Assembly (NCBI RefSeq): GCF_008370345.1
Contig: NZ_VTUU01000001.1
Coordinates: forward strand, 114,860 to 178,859
Direction: 5' to 3'
Origin: Marinobacter salinexigens
Lineage (GTDB): Bacteria > Pseudomonadota > Gammaproteobacteria > Pseudomonadales > Oleiphilaceae
Length of the DNA: 64,000 bases
The position numbers and the translations under genes are program-made. The notes beneath the pieces are model-generated. The model was not told the DNA's origin. It worked only from the letters and a program-made list of their open reading frames with translations, and ran no database searches. Below are positions 1 through 7,782 of the stretch, in pieces; the stretch's first letter is position 1; each line of letters begins with the position of its first letter.

Positions 1-274
1 AGGCTTTCTTTGTGTTGCTCCAGTTGGTGTAGAACACATCAACACGGACATGGGCGTCGTTACGCAGGGCGTAGGGAATACCGAGAAGGAAAACCACGGA
101 GTACAGATGCCACTCCATTTCCTGCATGCCAATGGATACGGAGTTGAAAGCGTACCGGGCCACAACATCATAAAAAACGTTGGCTGTCATCAGTATCATT
201 GCGACACAGGCGATCCAGCCACAGAACGTGGAGAGTCGGGCAAGGCCCTCGTCGAGTTTGATAATCCACCGCAT
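1..274 (-). CDS. dctQ: TRAP transporter small permease (DctQ type), 3' part cut by window edge
   Basis: Small membrane subunit of a tripartite ATP-independent periplasmic transporter, which bridges the binding protein and the large permease in the inner membrane. The ATG at 274 opens a frame beginning MRWIIKLDEGLARLSTFC, followed by a hydrophobic helix (around residues 18-35), a VARYAF motif and GIPYALRNDAHVRVDVFY; the last is typical of DctQ proteins, where the RxxxHVRVD stretch is conserved. Only about 91 residues lie in the window; DctQ proteins are usually 160-200 residues. It lies downstream of the binding-protein gene on the same strand, about 105 bases away, and the large permease should follow outside the window. 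Identification is firm; the substrate is unknown. Confidence 0.88.
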   Translation of the reverse strand, partial: MRWIIKLDEGLARLSTFCGWIACVAMILMTANVFYDVVARYAFNSVSIGMQEMEWHLYSVVFLLGIPYALRNDAHVRVDVFYTNWSNTKKA

Positions 275-330
275 TAGTGCTGTTACCTCCGCTAAGCGGG
301 TTGGAATTTTTTAGCTGCTATAAACGACAA

Positions 331-361
331 AGCCGGGATCACTCAACGAGCGATCCCGGCT
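331..361 (-). terminator. Stem-loop between dctP and dctQ (attenuator or partial terminator)
   Basis: A perfect 10-bp stem, AGCCGGGATC paired with GATCCCGGCT, with an 11-nt loop, followed on the minus strand by the T-rich stretch TTTGTCGTTT. It lies 18 bases after the dctP stop. A hairpin here would let binding-protein mRNA outnumber permease mRNA, as is common for transporters with a separate binding protein; that role is inferred. Confidence 0.6.
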
Positions 362-378
362 CCGTCTCAGTCGATATG

Positions 379-1455
379 TTACTCGACTTCGGCCATGGTG
401 TTTAGATAGGCCCGTTCCGAAATGTCGGTGTAGGCCCGGGTCTTCTCGAGATAAGACTCCTGAGACTCTACGATACGCTTGGCCACGTCATTTTTGCCAG
501 CAGCTTCTTTCAGCAGCTTTTTGTTGGCGTCATACATGGCCTGGAACACGTCGGATGGGAAGTTCTTGATCTGAACGTTCGGGTAATCCTTCTTGATGTT
601 GGCCCAGGCTTCCGCGTTCTCGTGCTGGGACAGAACCAGCATGTCGTAGGCGGAGACGCGCATGGCCGTCTTCAGGATGGTTTGCAGATCAGAAGGCAGT
701 TTCTCCCAGACTTTCTTGTTGACCAGGAACTGCAACTCGGTCGCAGGCTCATGCCAGCCGGTGTAGTAGTAGTCAGCAATCTGTTGGAAACCGAGGCGCA
801 GATCCAGTGCCGGTCCTACCCATTCCACGGCATCAATGGTGTTGCGCTCCAGGGCGGTATACAGCTCGCCCGGCGGAATGTTGGTGGGGCTTACACCCAC
901 TTCAGCAAAGACTTCGCCCGCGAAGCCCGGAATGCGCATCTTGAGACCCTGAAGATCATCCAGAGATTTGATTTCCTTGCGGAACCAGCCACCCATCTGG
1001 ATGCCGGTATTACCGCCCGGGAAGGAAATCATGTTGTGCGGAGCATAGACTTCCTGCATCAGGTCCATGCCATCGCCATAGTAGAACCAGGCATACTGTT
1101 CAAGAGCTGTCATGCCGAACGGCATGCTGGTGAAGAATAGGGTTTCGGGTACTTTGCCTTTCCAGTAGTAGGACGCTGAGTGGCCCATGTCGTACTGGCC
1201 TGCCTTGACCATGTCGAAGACGCCGAAGGGCGACTTGTGCTTATTGGCTGAGTCGATGCGAATGCGCAGGCGGCCATCCGACATTTCTTCAACCAGCTTG
1301 GCAAATTCTTTGGTGGTGTCCCCGAAAATCGGGAAGTTGGGTCCCCAGGTTTCTGCAAGGCGAAGGGTGAATTTTTCCTGCGCGAGGGCCTGTGTGGCGG
1401 CAAAGGTGGTTGCGACAGCCAGCACAGCCGCGGAAAGAACAGAACGGATCTTCAT
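379..1455 (-). CDS. dctP: TRAP transporter substrate-binding protein (DctP family)
   Basis: Periplasmic binding protein that captures an organic acid and delivers it to the DctQ/DctM membrane complex. The 358 residues start with a clear signal peptide (charged MKIRS, hydrophobic core, cleavage after ATQALA). The mature part shows the DctP pattern: KFTLRLAETWGPNFP at the start, a YYWKGK segment, LKMRIPGFAG near residue 190 where the substrate carboxylate-binding Arg lies, and ERNTIDAVEWVGP. The GKVPETLFFTSMPFGM and YYYTGWHEP segments recall the TakP/alpha-keto-acid subgroup, so a 2-oxo acid is a possible ligand, but this is inference. A ribosome site (GAGGATAGAAG) precedes the ATG at 1455. Confidence 0.9.
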   Translation of the reverse strand: MKIRSVLSAAVLAVATTFAATQALAQEKFTLRLAETWGPNFPIFGDTTKEFAKLVEEMSDGRLRIRIDSANKHKSPFGVFDMVKAGQYDMGHSASYYWKGKVPETLFFTSMPFGMTALEQYAWFYYGDGMDLMQEVYAPHNMISFPGGNTGIQMGGWFRKEIKSLDDLQGLKMRIPGFAGEVFAEVGVSPTNIPPGELYTALERNTIDAVEWVGPALDLRLGFQQIADYYYTGWHEPATELQFLVNKKVWEKLPSDLQTILKTAMRVSAYDMLVLSQHENAEAWANIKKDYPNVQIKNFPSDVFQAMYDANKKLLKEAAGKNDVAKRIVESQESYLEKTRAYTDISERAYLNTMAEVE

Positions 1456-1608
1456 TGCTCTTCTATCCTCTATTGTCGTTGTTGTGTTTTTGAGACTTGA
1501 TCCCTGTAGGGACGTCTAAGCCTTCAGGGTAGCTCAAAGTAGCAATGATCGCCCCCGGTTGAAATGAAAAATCTCGTATCGTACGACCTTGGTCTTAATG
1601 ATACCTGC

Positions 1609-2067
1609 CTACAGGTCGTCCATTCGGCCAATTTGCCGGGCCAACAGCATGGCCTCGTGTTCCTCCAGGGATTTGAGATCTTCCAGCAGTGACCTGGCTT
1701 CCGGAATCTCCGCTTTACTGATCAGGATGTCATACAGCGCCATGACCTGATCGTGAAAGTCGAATACTTCCCGGGCGATGCCCTGAAAATCCAGTTCGGC
1801 ATAATGGGTATCGCACGTCCGGTGACTTTCGATGGGTTTGTGATTGGTGTAATCGTAGAGGCGGGTCTGCATGGCTTTGGTGTCCGCCTGCTTCTCGAAT
1901 TCGGTGACGGCTTTGGCCAGCAGGCTTTCATGCTGGCTGACATAATCCAGCAAGGCGCCTGCCCGCTCGTCCGGATTATTTGCGGCCGATTCATGGAGAC
2001 ATTTTGCCAGGTAAGTGTGTAGTTGGCGGGTCCAGTCGATGAGATCCCCGAAGGTTTTAATTTCCAT
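1609..2067 (-). CDS. Predicted all-helical, ferritin-like small protein of unknown function
   Basis: A 152-residue soluble protein without signal peptide or membrane segment. Its sequence predicts four amphipathic helices and carries spaced acidic and histidine residues (LDYVSQHESLL near 45-55, FDFHDQ near 103, LEEHEAMLL near 135), an arrangement that suggests a ferritin-like or diiron four-helix bundle. I do not recognise a named family. It stands alone between the TRAP operon and a divergent glycosidase gene. AGAGGGACTATCC precedes the ATG at 2067 and supports that start. Function is open; the helix prediction is by eye. Confidence 0.7.
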   Translation of the reverse strand: MEIKTFGDLIDWTRQLHTYLAKCLHESAANNPDERAGALLDYVSQHESLLAKAVTEFEKQADTKAMQTRLYDYTNHKPIESHRTCDTHYAELDFQGIAREVFDFHDQVMALYDILISKAEIPEARSLLEDLKSLEEHEAMLLARQIGRMDDL

Positions 2068-2221
2068 GGATAGTCCCTCTTTGCAGGGTTTTGGCGTGGT
2101 CGGTTTTCTTCCAGTCTAGTCAAGATTATTGCCGTAGAGATATACCACCCAATGGATACCGTTATACGATGTGGGAGCCTTATGGCTATGCAATCCGGGG
2201 AATAATGCAGGGAGTCAATTC

Positions 2222-3289
2222 ATGAGCACGACGCTGGGAATTATCGAAGGCTTTTACGGCCCGATGTGGAACTGGCAGGAACGCCGGCAACTGGTTCGCG
2301 CTCTGGTCCCGCATGGTTATAGCCTGTATCTGTATGCACCCAAAGCGGACCCCTTCCTTCGTAAACGCTGGCAGGAGCCCCATCCCCCGGCTATTGCCGC
2401 AGAACTGGCGGATTTTTCCCGTTTCTGTCGGGCAGAGGGTGTGCGCTTCGGTGTGGGACTGAGTCCCTACGAGATTTTTAACCGCTTCGATGGTGATGCC
2501 CGGGCAGCCCTGGCCGACAAACTGGGATTGCTGGATCGTCTCGGTATTGATGATCTGTCGATCCTTTTTGACGATATGAAAGCGGAGACGGATGGGCTTG
2601 CAGCTACCCAGGCGGAAATCATGCGCTGGGTTCGTCAGCATTCCGGTGCGAAAAACCTCAGCATGTGCCCCACTTACTATTCCGAAGATCCCGTGCTGGA
2701 CCGTGTGTTCGGTGATCGCCCGGCGGATTACCTGGAGACACTGGGGCGGGAGTTAGACCACGAGGTAGACGTTTTCTGGACCGGCGAAGAAGTCTGCTCC
2801 CGGGAAATCTCACCGGGCCACCTCAAGAGAATCGGCGATATACTCGGGCGCAAGCCCCTGCTATGGGATAACTATCCGGTGAACGACGGTGACCGGATGT
2901 CCCGCCACCTGCATCTTCGGGCCTTTACCGGGCGCCCAGCGGCAAATGCGGCCCATCTTGCTGGCCATTGCATCAATCCTGCTCTGCAGCCAACACTCAC
3001 GGCGATTCCCGCGATCTCCCTGGCAGAGGCCTATCGTCAGGGGCCAGGCTATGAGTATGGCCAGGTTTTCCGGCATGTGGCCCGGGAAGTGCTGGGGCGG
3101 GATCTGGCAACTCAGGTGTTGGCTGATCTTCTGGTGCTACAGGATGCCGGCCTTGGCCGGATCAGTGAGGAAAAGAGGCAGAGGCTCCAGCACACCTATG
3201 ACAGTTTTGATCACCCGGCGGCCAATGAAATCCTGCGCTGGCTTGCCGGTGAATACCAGGTGACCGACGAGATGGTGGCCACCCAGTAA
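2222..3289 (+). CDS. GH84-like beta-N-acetylglucosaminidase (O-GlcNAcase fold)
   Basis: A 355-residue protein resembling the catalytic domain of family 84 glycoside hydrolases, which remove N-acetylglucosamine. It opens with LGIIEGFYGPMWNW, the family's GxxEGFYGxxW signature, then YSLYLYAPKADPFLRKRW and VGLSPYEIF, and has the paired catalytic aspartates in SILFDDMKAE (about residues 118-119 here). Typical enzymes carry extra C-terminal domains; this one is little more than the barrel. No signal peptide, so it is probably cytoplasmic. I chose the ATG at 2222 because CAGGGAG lies eight bases upstream and the signature follows at once; an in-frame ATG at 2171 would add 17 unsupported residues. 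Physiological substrate unknown. Confidence 0.85.
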   Translation: MSTTLGIIEGFYGPMWNWQERRQLVRALVPHGYSLYLYAPKADPFLRKRWQEPHPPAIAAELADFSRFCRAEGVRFGVGLSPYEIFNRFDGDARAALADKLGLLDRLGIDDLSILFDDMKAETDGLAATQAEIMRWVRQHSGAKNLSMCPTYYSEDPVLDRVFGDRPADYLETLGRELDHEVDVFWTGEEVCSREISPGHLKRIGDILGRKPLLWDNYPVNDGDRMSRHLHLRAFTGRPAANAAHLAGHCINPALQPTLTAIPAISLAEAYRQGPGYEYGQVFRHVAREVLGRDLATQVLADLLVLQDAGLGRISEEKRQRLQHTYDSFDHPAANEILRWLAGEYQVTDEMVATQ

Positions 3290-3298
3290 ATTGGCGAA

Positions 3299-4009
3299 TC
3301 AGCGGAGATAATACTGGATGGTGGAGACCACGCGCACGGTTTTCACCGGCTGCTGTCCCTCCATGATGCCGGGGGCCTGATCCCTGGCCAGAATCTGGAA
3401 GACCCCTTGGTTGGCCCGCCGCAGTCCGCCCAGTTCGGCATTGGCATCCTCGGCGAACTGGGTTGCCGCTTCCCGTGCCGATGCGGTCGCCTCGGCAATC
3501 ATTGCGGGTTTAATGTCGTTGAGGCCGTTAAACACGTAGGTTGGGCCTGAAACGCCATAATCTGAAGACAGCACCACGCCGGAATCCACCAGTTCACTCA
3601 CGCTTTGGGATGCCTGGCGGATTTTGTCGATGTCGGTGCTGCGTACCATCAGTGTCTGGCTGATGATGAACTTCTGCTCCACGGCATTTTGCTGGTAGGC
3701 ATTGGCCCGGGTATCGGTGACACCCAGGCTCTGGAGTTCCACCGATTGTTCTTCAATAGCGTGGAGCGTCAGGAATGCGATGATGGTGTCGCGACTCTTG
3801 CGGGCTTTTTCCTGGGCTTCACTCAGGGTGCTGCCGGTGGCGACAAAGCGGATGGGCCAGAGTGCCAGGTCGGCCTTGACTTCCCGCTCGGCGACGCCTT
3901 TTACAGAGACGTAGCGGTCCCCGGTACGCAGATCTGTCAGTCCGTCGCCGATCAGTGATGCGGAGGTGATGACGGCGAAGGCCAGAATCAGTGCAACAAT
4001 GATTTTCAT
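3299..4009 (-). CDS. SIMPL domain (DUF541) exported protein
   Basis: A 236-residue protein with an N-terminal hydrophobic segment (MKIIVALILAFAVITSASL) that may be a signal anchor, followed by a SIMPL/DUF541 domain: YVSVKGVAEREVKADLALW matches the family's start, and ATASAREAATQFAEDANAELG its late conserved helix. Family members are periplasmic or membrane proteins, some studied in E. coli as YggE, with oxidative-stress phenotypes; the molecular role is not settled. The ATG at 4009 is preferred over one at 4087 because it begins the hydrophobic segment. It is convergent with the glycosidase gene and divergent from the macrodomain gene. Confidence 0.85.
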   Translation of the reverse strand: MKIIVALILAFAVITSASLIGDGLTDLRTGDRYVSVKGVAEREVKADLALWPIRFVATGSTLSEAQEKARKSRDTIIAFLTLHAIEEQSVELQSLGVTDTRANAYQQNAVEQKFIISQTLMVRSTDIDKIRQASQSVSELVDSGVVLSSDYGVSGPTYVFNGLNDIKPAMIAEATASAREAATQFAEDANAELGGLRRANQGVFQILARDQAPGIMEGQQPVKTVRVVSTIQYYLR

Positions 4010-4125
4010 AACTGGTGTCCCTGTGGTTTGCGCCGGTGCGCGGGCTGCTATCCTGTGAACGGGTTCAAAGCGATCAAATGGGGTCAAGACTATCGCCTAT
4101 CGTATGGCGCGAAAAGGGGATAACG

Positions 4126-4644
4126 ATGACAGATGTAGAGATTGAGTGTGTCCGTGGGAATATTGCGTCCCAGCCTGACGTGGATGCGGTGGTGAATGCG
4201 GCTAATGCCGACCTTCTGCCGGGGAGTGGAGTGGCGGGTGCAATACACAGCACTGCGGGGCCAGGGCTGAATCGGGAATGTCGCGGGCTGGCTCCTATCC
4301 GTCCAGGGCAGGCGGTTATTACTTCCGGGCATGATCTGCCCAACTCCCATGTGATCCATTGCCTGGGGCCGGTTTATGGCGTGGATGAACCGTCTGAACC
4401 ATTACTGGCAGACTGTTATCGCAATGCGCTGTTATTGGCTGATCAGAGAGGGCTTTCATCGGTGGCCTTTCCGGCCATTTCCACCGGAGTATTCGGCTAC
4501 CCGATTCATGAGGCGGCGAGAGTGGCGGTGCAGACCGTGATGGGAACCCTGGTGCGGCTGACATCAATCCGGCTGGTACGCTTTGTCCTTTTCAGCGAGC
4601 AGGACCTTGCGGAGTTCCAGCAGGCGCTGCGCCGGTTTTCCTGA
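4126..4644 (+). CDS. Macrodomain protein (ADP-ribose/O-acetyl-ADP-ribose binding, YmdB-like)
   Basis: A 172-residue single macrodomain. Visible signatures are GNIASQPDVDAVVNAANADL at the start (the Asp and Asn that contact adenine and the distal ribose), the glycine-rich GSGVAGAIHSTAGPGL, and VAFPAISTGVFGYPIHEAA (diphosphate-binding loop). Such proteins bind ADP-ribose and often deacetylate O-acetyl-ADP-ribose or remove ADP-ribose from proteins. The ATG at 4126 follows AAGGGGATAACG, a good ribosome site. The longer open frame from 4015 would run into the promoter of the divergent SIMPL gene, so it is unlikely. Confidence 0.9.
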   Translation: MTDVEIECVRGNIASQPDVDAVVNAANADLLPGSGVAGAIHSTAGPGLNRECRGLAPIRPGQAVITSGHDLPNSHVIHCLGPVYGVDEPSEPLLADCYRNALLLADQRGLSSVAFPAISTGVFGYPIHEAARVAVQTVMGTLVRLTSIRLVRFVLFSEQDLAEFQQALRRFS

Positions 4645-4658
4645 CCCGGGCTGGGGTG

Positions 4659-5672
4659 TCAATCGCAGGAATTGTCGGAGGCGTTTCTGAAACGCTCCAT
4701 CATGGCTTTGCGCTCCCGTTCCTCATCAATGAACTCGTCCGGCAGGGGACGGATGAAGTAGAGGTAATCGCCCTTGAAACGGTTCGAAGTTACTTGTTCA
4801 TCCAGGCTTTGATCCGTCCAGAACTGGGGTGAGATAACGGTGATTCTGAGTTCTGGTGCCCGCTGCTTCAGCAATGCAACGGTACCCAGCCCGTCCTCAC
4901 TGTGGAAGGTGCCGGTCAGATGAAGTATCTGGCTGTTCGGGTGCGTTTGGGCGGCGGCGATGATACGGGAGGCCATGGTGTTGTCCCTCAGCAACTGGGC
5001 GCGGTAGCTGTTAAGAATGCGTGGGCTCATCCTGTCATCTTCATCCTCTGCACCGGTATCGCCATGTCTTGTGCCATGGCTGCCCGTAATGGCTGCTATG
5101 AATTTCTCCCGGTAGGACTCTGTGTCCATAAACGGCTGGTCGGGCAGCAGCGCTTTGCGCTCGGGGGGAAGGCTCTGAAGGTAGTCGGGGCCTTTGCGGC
5201 CAACACAGCGGACCATCCGGGAAGGGGCGTTAGCGGCGATCACCGGAAGCCGGTGGGTGCGGGCGAACTCCACGAGAGGCCGGTAGGATGCCCGGTAATT
5301 GTCCCAGGCTTCTGCATCCTCGATCATCTCCGTTTCGCCGGTTTTGCCATCGAGGTACCGGGTCAGCTCCTGCTGATGATCGGCATTGAACTGTTCCATG
5401 GACAACACCTGAGCCGGGTTTAGCCGGAACAGCGCCCGTTGCAGCTGAGCCTGCAGGAGGTGGCTTCCGTGATGACCGTGGTATTCACCGACGATCACCA
5501 CGTCTCTGGTCTGAAGACGTTGGGCCAGTTGCTCAATGGTCACGGGCATACCGTCCACTGGATCGATGACGATGGCATCGTACTGGGATTCAGGTGCAGA
5601 GAACGTGTGCGGCATGGCGGTGCATCCACTCAGAATCAGAAGCATGGTAAACGCGACTACAGTGTGTTTCAT
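4659..5672 (-). CDS. ChaN-type haem-binding lipoprotein (Tiki/ChaN superfamily)
   Basis: A 337-residue lipoprotein. The start MKHTVVAFTMLLILSGCTAM has a lipobox (LSGC), so the protein should be membrane-anchored. The domain has the ChaN hallmarks: DVVIVGEYHGHHGSH near residue 55, LSMEQFN, AEAWDNYRASYRPLVEFA near 145 and LHLTGTFHSEDGLG near 252. ChaN of Campylobacter binds haem in pairs and is tied to iron uptake. It is convergent with the macrodomain gene and may be co-transcribed with the small ribbon-helix-helix gene just upstream (stop at 5700). Whether this copy binds haem cannot be read from the sequence. Confidence 0.85.
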   Translation of the reverse strand: MKHTVVAFTMLLILSGCTAMPHTFSAPESQYDAIVIDPVDGMPVTIEQLAQRLQTRDVVIVGEYHGHHGSHLLQAQLQRALFRLNPAQVLSMEQFNADHQQELTRYLDGKTGETEMIEDAEAWDNYRASYRPLVEFARTHRLPVIAANAPSRMVRCVGRKGPDYLQSLPPERKALLPDQPFMDTESYREKFIAAITGSHGTRHGDTGAEDEDDRMSPRILNSYRAQLLRDNTMASRIIAAAQTHPNSQILHLTGTFHSEDGLGTVALLKQRAPELRITVISPQFWTDQSLDEQVTSNRFKGDYLYFIRPLPDEFIDEERERKAMMERFRNASDNSCD

Positions 5673-5699
5673 CGGCCGGTTATCTCGCTGTTTCCGGGA

Positions 5700-5876
5700 T
5701 TAATTCCTGCCCTGTTCTTCGCGCCAGTCTGAACCCAGCTTCTGTTCGACGTATTCCCGAATGAACTGCCGGACTTTCTGGGAGGGTGTCACGTCTTCTT
5801 CCTTACAGAGTGCCTCGAAGGCGGCCTTCTTATCCGGATCAATCAATAGCGTAAGGCGTGCAGTGCGTTTTTCCAT
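5700..5876 (-). CDS. Small ribbon-helix-helix (CopG/Arc-like) DNA-binding protein
   Basis: A 58-residue protein beginning MEKRTARLTLLIDPDKKAAF. The pattern of an alternating basic/hydrophobic beta strand (RTARLTLLID), helix (DKKAAFEALCKEED), turn (VTPSQ) and second helix (KVRQFIREYVEQKL) is that of a ribbon-helix-helix dimeric repressor. The ATG at 5876 is 27 bases from a 19-bp palindrome (5903-5921) in the divergent promoter region it shares with the SulP transporter gene. It is likely that the protein binds there and controls itself and the transporter; this is inference. Confidence 0.75.
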   Translation of the reverse strand: MEKRTARLTLLIDPDKKAAFEALCKEEDVTPSQKVRQFIREYVEQKLGSDWREEQGRN

Positions 5877-5902
5877 AACGGGTTGGTTGTCTCGCTGATG
5901 GC

Positions 5903-5921
5903 ATGTTAATCAGATTAACAT
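5903..5921. promoter_or_regulatory. 19-bp palindrome, candidate operator in the RHH/SulP divergent promoter
   Basis: ATGTTAATCAGATTAACAT is a perfect palindrome around a central base. It lies between the ribbon-helix-helix gene and the SulP gene and abuts the -35 element of the SulP promoter, the classical place for a repressor site. Confidence 0.65.
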
Positions 5922-5948
5922 TGAATGAATATGTGATGACCATATAAT
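5921..5948 (+). promoter_or_regulatory. Predicted sigma70 promoter of the SulP gene
   Basis: TTGAAT at 5921-5926 and TATAAT at 5943-5948 with a 16-bp spacer. The -10 is a consensus match. The start point would fall near 5955, about 25 bases before the ATG. Confidence 0.65.
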
Positions 5949-5980
5949 GAAAATACACGCATCGCAACAGGCCTCATGAA

Positions 5981-7705
5981 ATGCCTCACCGTGCCCACCT
6001 TTTTTCGCTTCGGTTAGCCCACGGTTTCCGCGAGGCCTGTATTGACGAGCCCTATACCCGTCGTCGATTGGGGCGAGATGTGCTGGCCGGGCTGACGGTC
6101 GGCATCATTGCCATTCCTCTGTCGATGGCGTTGGCAATCGCCAGTGGTGTGCCACCGCAATACGGGCTTTATACCGCATTTATTGCCGGTTTTATTATTG
6201 CTCTGACCGGAGGCAGCAGATTCAGCATATCCGGTCCCACCGCGGCCTTTGTGGTGATTCTATACCCGATCGCTCAGGCATTCGGGCTGGGAGGCTTGCT
6301 GGTTGCAACCTTCCTGTCCGGGGTGATGCTGGTGTTGATGGCCGTCATGCGTCTGGGGCGGCTGATTGAGTATATCCCGGAATCGGTGACCCTCGGCTTT
6401 ACTGGTGGTATCGCCGTAGTGATTGCAACGCTTCAGATCAAGGATTTCTTTGGCTTGCCCCTGGCTGCAATGCCGGAGCACTACTGGGCAAAGCTGGACG
6501 TGCTGGCTGGTGCTATGCCGGCCCTGGATGTGTCCAGTACAGCGGTCGCAGCGGTCACTCTGGCGGTAATGTTGCTATGGCCCCGGCTCAGGACACCGGT
6601 TCCCCCTCATTTGCCTGCGGTGGTTACGGGTAGCCTGATGGCACTCTGGCTCAATGCCAGTGGCGCTGATATTGATACCATCGGCTCCCGGTTCTCCTAT
6701 CTGTTACCCGATGGTTCCATCGGTGCGGGCATTCCCCCGGTGTTACCGGAGTTTGCCTGGCCCTGGAACCAGCCCGGGGCTGACGGTCAGCCCATCGGGT
6801 TGTCCTGGGATATGGTCCAGTCCCTGCTGCCTGCCGCCTTTGCGATTGCCATGCTGGGTGCCATCGAATCCTTGCTGTGCGCGGTGGTCCTTGATGGCAT
6901 GACCGGCAAGCGCCACAGTGCCAACAGTGAACTTATGGGGCAGGGCATCGGCAATATGGTTACGCCGTTCTTCGGAGGCATTACCGCCACAGCGGCGCTT
7001 GCGCGTTCGGCGGCGAACTACCGGGCCGGTGCAGAGTCTCCGGTTGCAGCCATGGTGCATGCGTTGGTGGTTCTGCTGGCACTGGTATCCCTGGCCGGCG
7101 TGCTGGCTTATCTCCCGATGCCTGCCATGGCTGCATTGCTGCTCATGGTGGCGTGGAACATGAGTGAGGCGCCGAAAGCCCTGCATCTTCTGAAAACCGC
7201 GCCGCGTCGGGATGTTCTGGTATTTCTCACCTGCTTTTCCCTGACGGTGATGCTCGACATGGTGATCGCCATTACCGCCGGTGTCCTGCTGGCTGCCATC
7301 CTGTTCATGCAGGAGATGGCCCAGATGACCAGGGTGACTGACATCACGGACAGCAAACGGATTTCCGAGGTCGGGGTGCCGGATGGCTGGCGGGTGTTCA
7401 AAATTAACGGCCCTCTGTTTTTTGCCGCCGCAGACCGGGTGTTTGGCGAGCTCGCCGCCTTGACTGAGAATGCCCGGGGGCTGGTGCTGTATATGGATGG
7501 CGTCACCATTCTGGATGCGGGCGGTCTGTCTGCCCTGAACAAGCTGATTGCGACCTGCCAGGCCGAGGAGCGAAAGATTGTCATTGCTGACCTTCAGTTC
7601 CAGCCACTTCGCACGCTGGCCCGGGCCGGGGTGCAGCCCATTCATGGCGTCAGTCAGTTTTCACCTTCCCTGGAGCAAGCCCTGAGGCTGGTCGGCCAGG
7701 AGTAA
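5981..7705 (+). CDS. SulP-family anion transporter with C-terminal STAS domain
   Basis: A 574-residue inner-membrane transporter. Residues ~30-440 contain many hydrophobic helices and the SulP signatures: RDVLAGLTVGIIAIPLSMA, ASGVPPQYGLYTAFI and FSISGPTAAFVVILYP. The last ~120 residues form a STAS domain (FKINGPLFFAAADR, LYMDGVTILDAGGLSAL), where the Asp-Ala-Gly loop is the usual regulatory site. The nearest described relatives by design are the C4-dicarboxylate carrier DauA of E. coli and bicarbonate or sulfate SulP carriers; the sequence alone does not fix the substrate. A sigma70 promoter and palindromic operator lie just upstream, shared with a divergent RHH regulator. Confidence 0.9.
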   Translation: MPHRAHLFSLRLAHGFREACIDEPYTRRRLGRDVLAGLTVGIIAIPLSMALAIASGVPPQYGLYTAFIAGFIIALTGGSRFSISGPTAAFVVILYPIAQAFGLGGLLVATFLSGVMLVLMAVMRLGRLIEYIPESVTLGFTGGIAVVIATLQIKDFFGLPLAAMPEHYWAKLDVLAGAMPALDVSSTAVAAVTLAVMLLWPRLRTPVPPHLPAVVTGSLMALWLNASGADIDTIGSRFSYLLPDGSIGAGIPPVLPEFAWPWNQPGADGQPIGLSWDMVQSLLPAAFAIAMLGAIESLLCAVVLDGMTGKRHSANSELMGQGIGNMVTPFFGGITATAALARSAANYRAGAESPVAAMVHALVVLLALVSLAGVLAYLPMPAMAALLLMVAWNMSEAPKALHLLKTAPRRDVLVFLTCFSLTVMLDMVIAITAGVLLAAILFMQEMAQMTRVTDITDSKRISEVGVPDGWRVFKINGPLFFAAADRVFGELAALTENARGLVLYMDGVTILDAGGLSALNKLIATCQAEERKIVIADLQFQPLRTLARAGVQPIHGVSQFSPSLEQALRLVGQE

Positions 7706-7782
7706 TGCCCCTAACGGTACTGAAATCAGGCGTATATCGGCTATGCTAGCGGTATTCCCGTGATTCCAGTGCAGGGCATTAC

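Noticed and set aside
1456..1608. Sigma54 promoter for the TRAP locus
   Set aside because: Such loci can be DctD/sigma54-controlled, but no TGGCAC-N5-TTGC-like site is present in the upstream gap.
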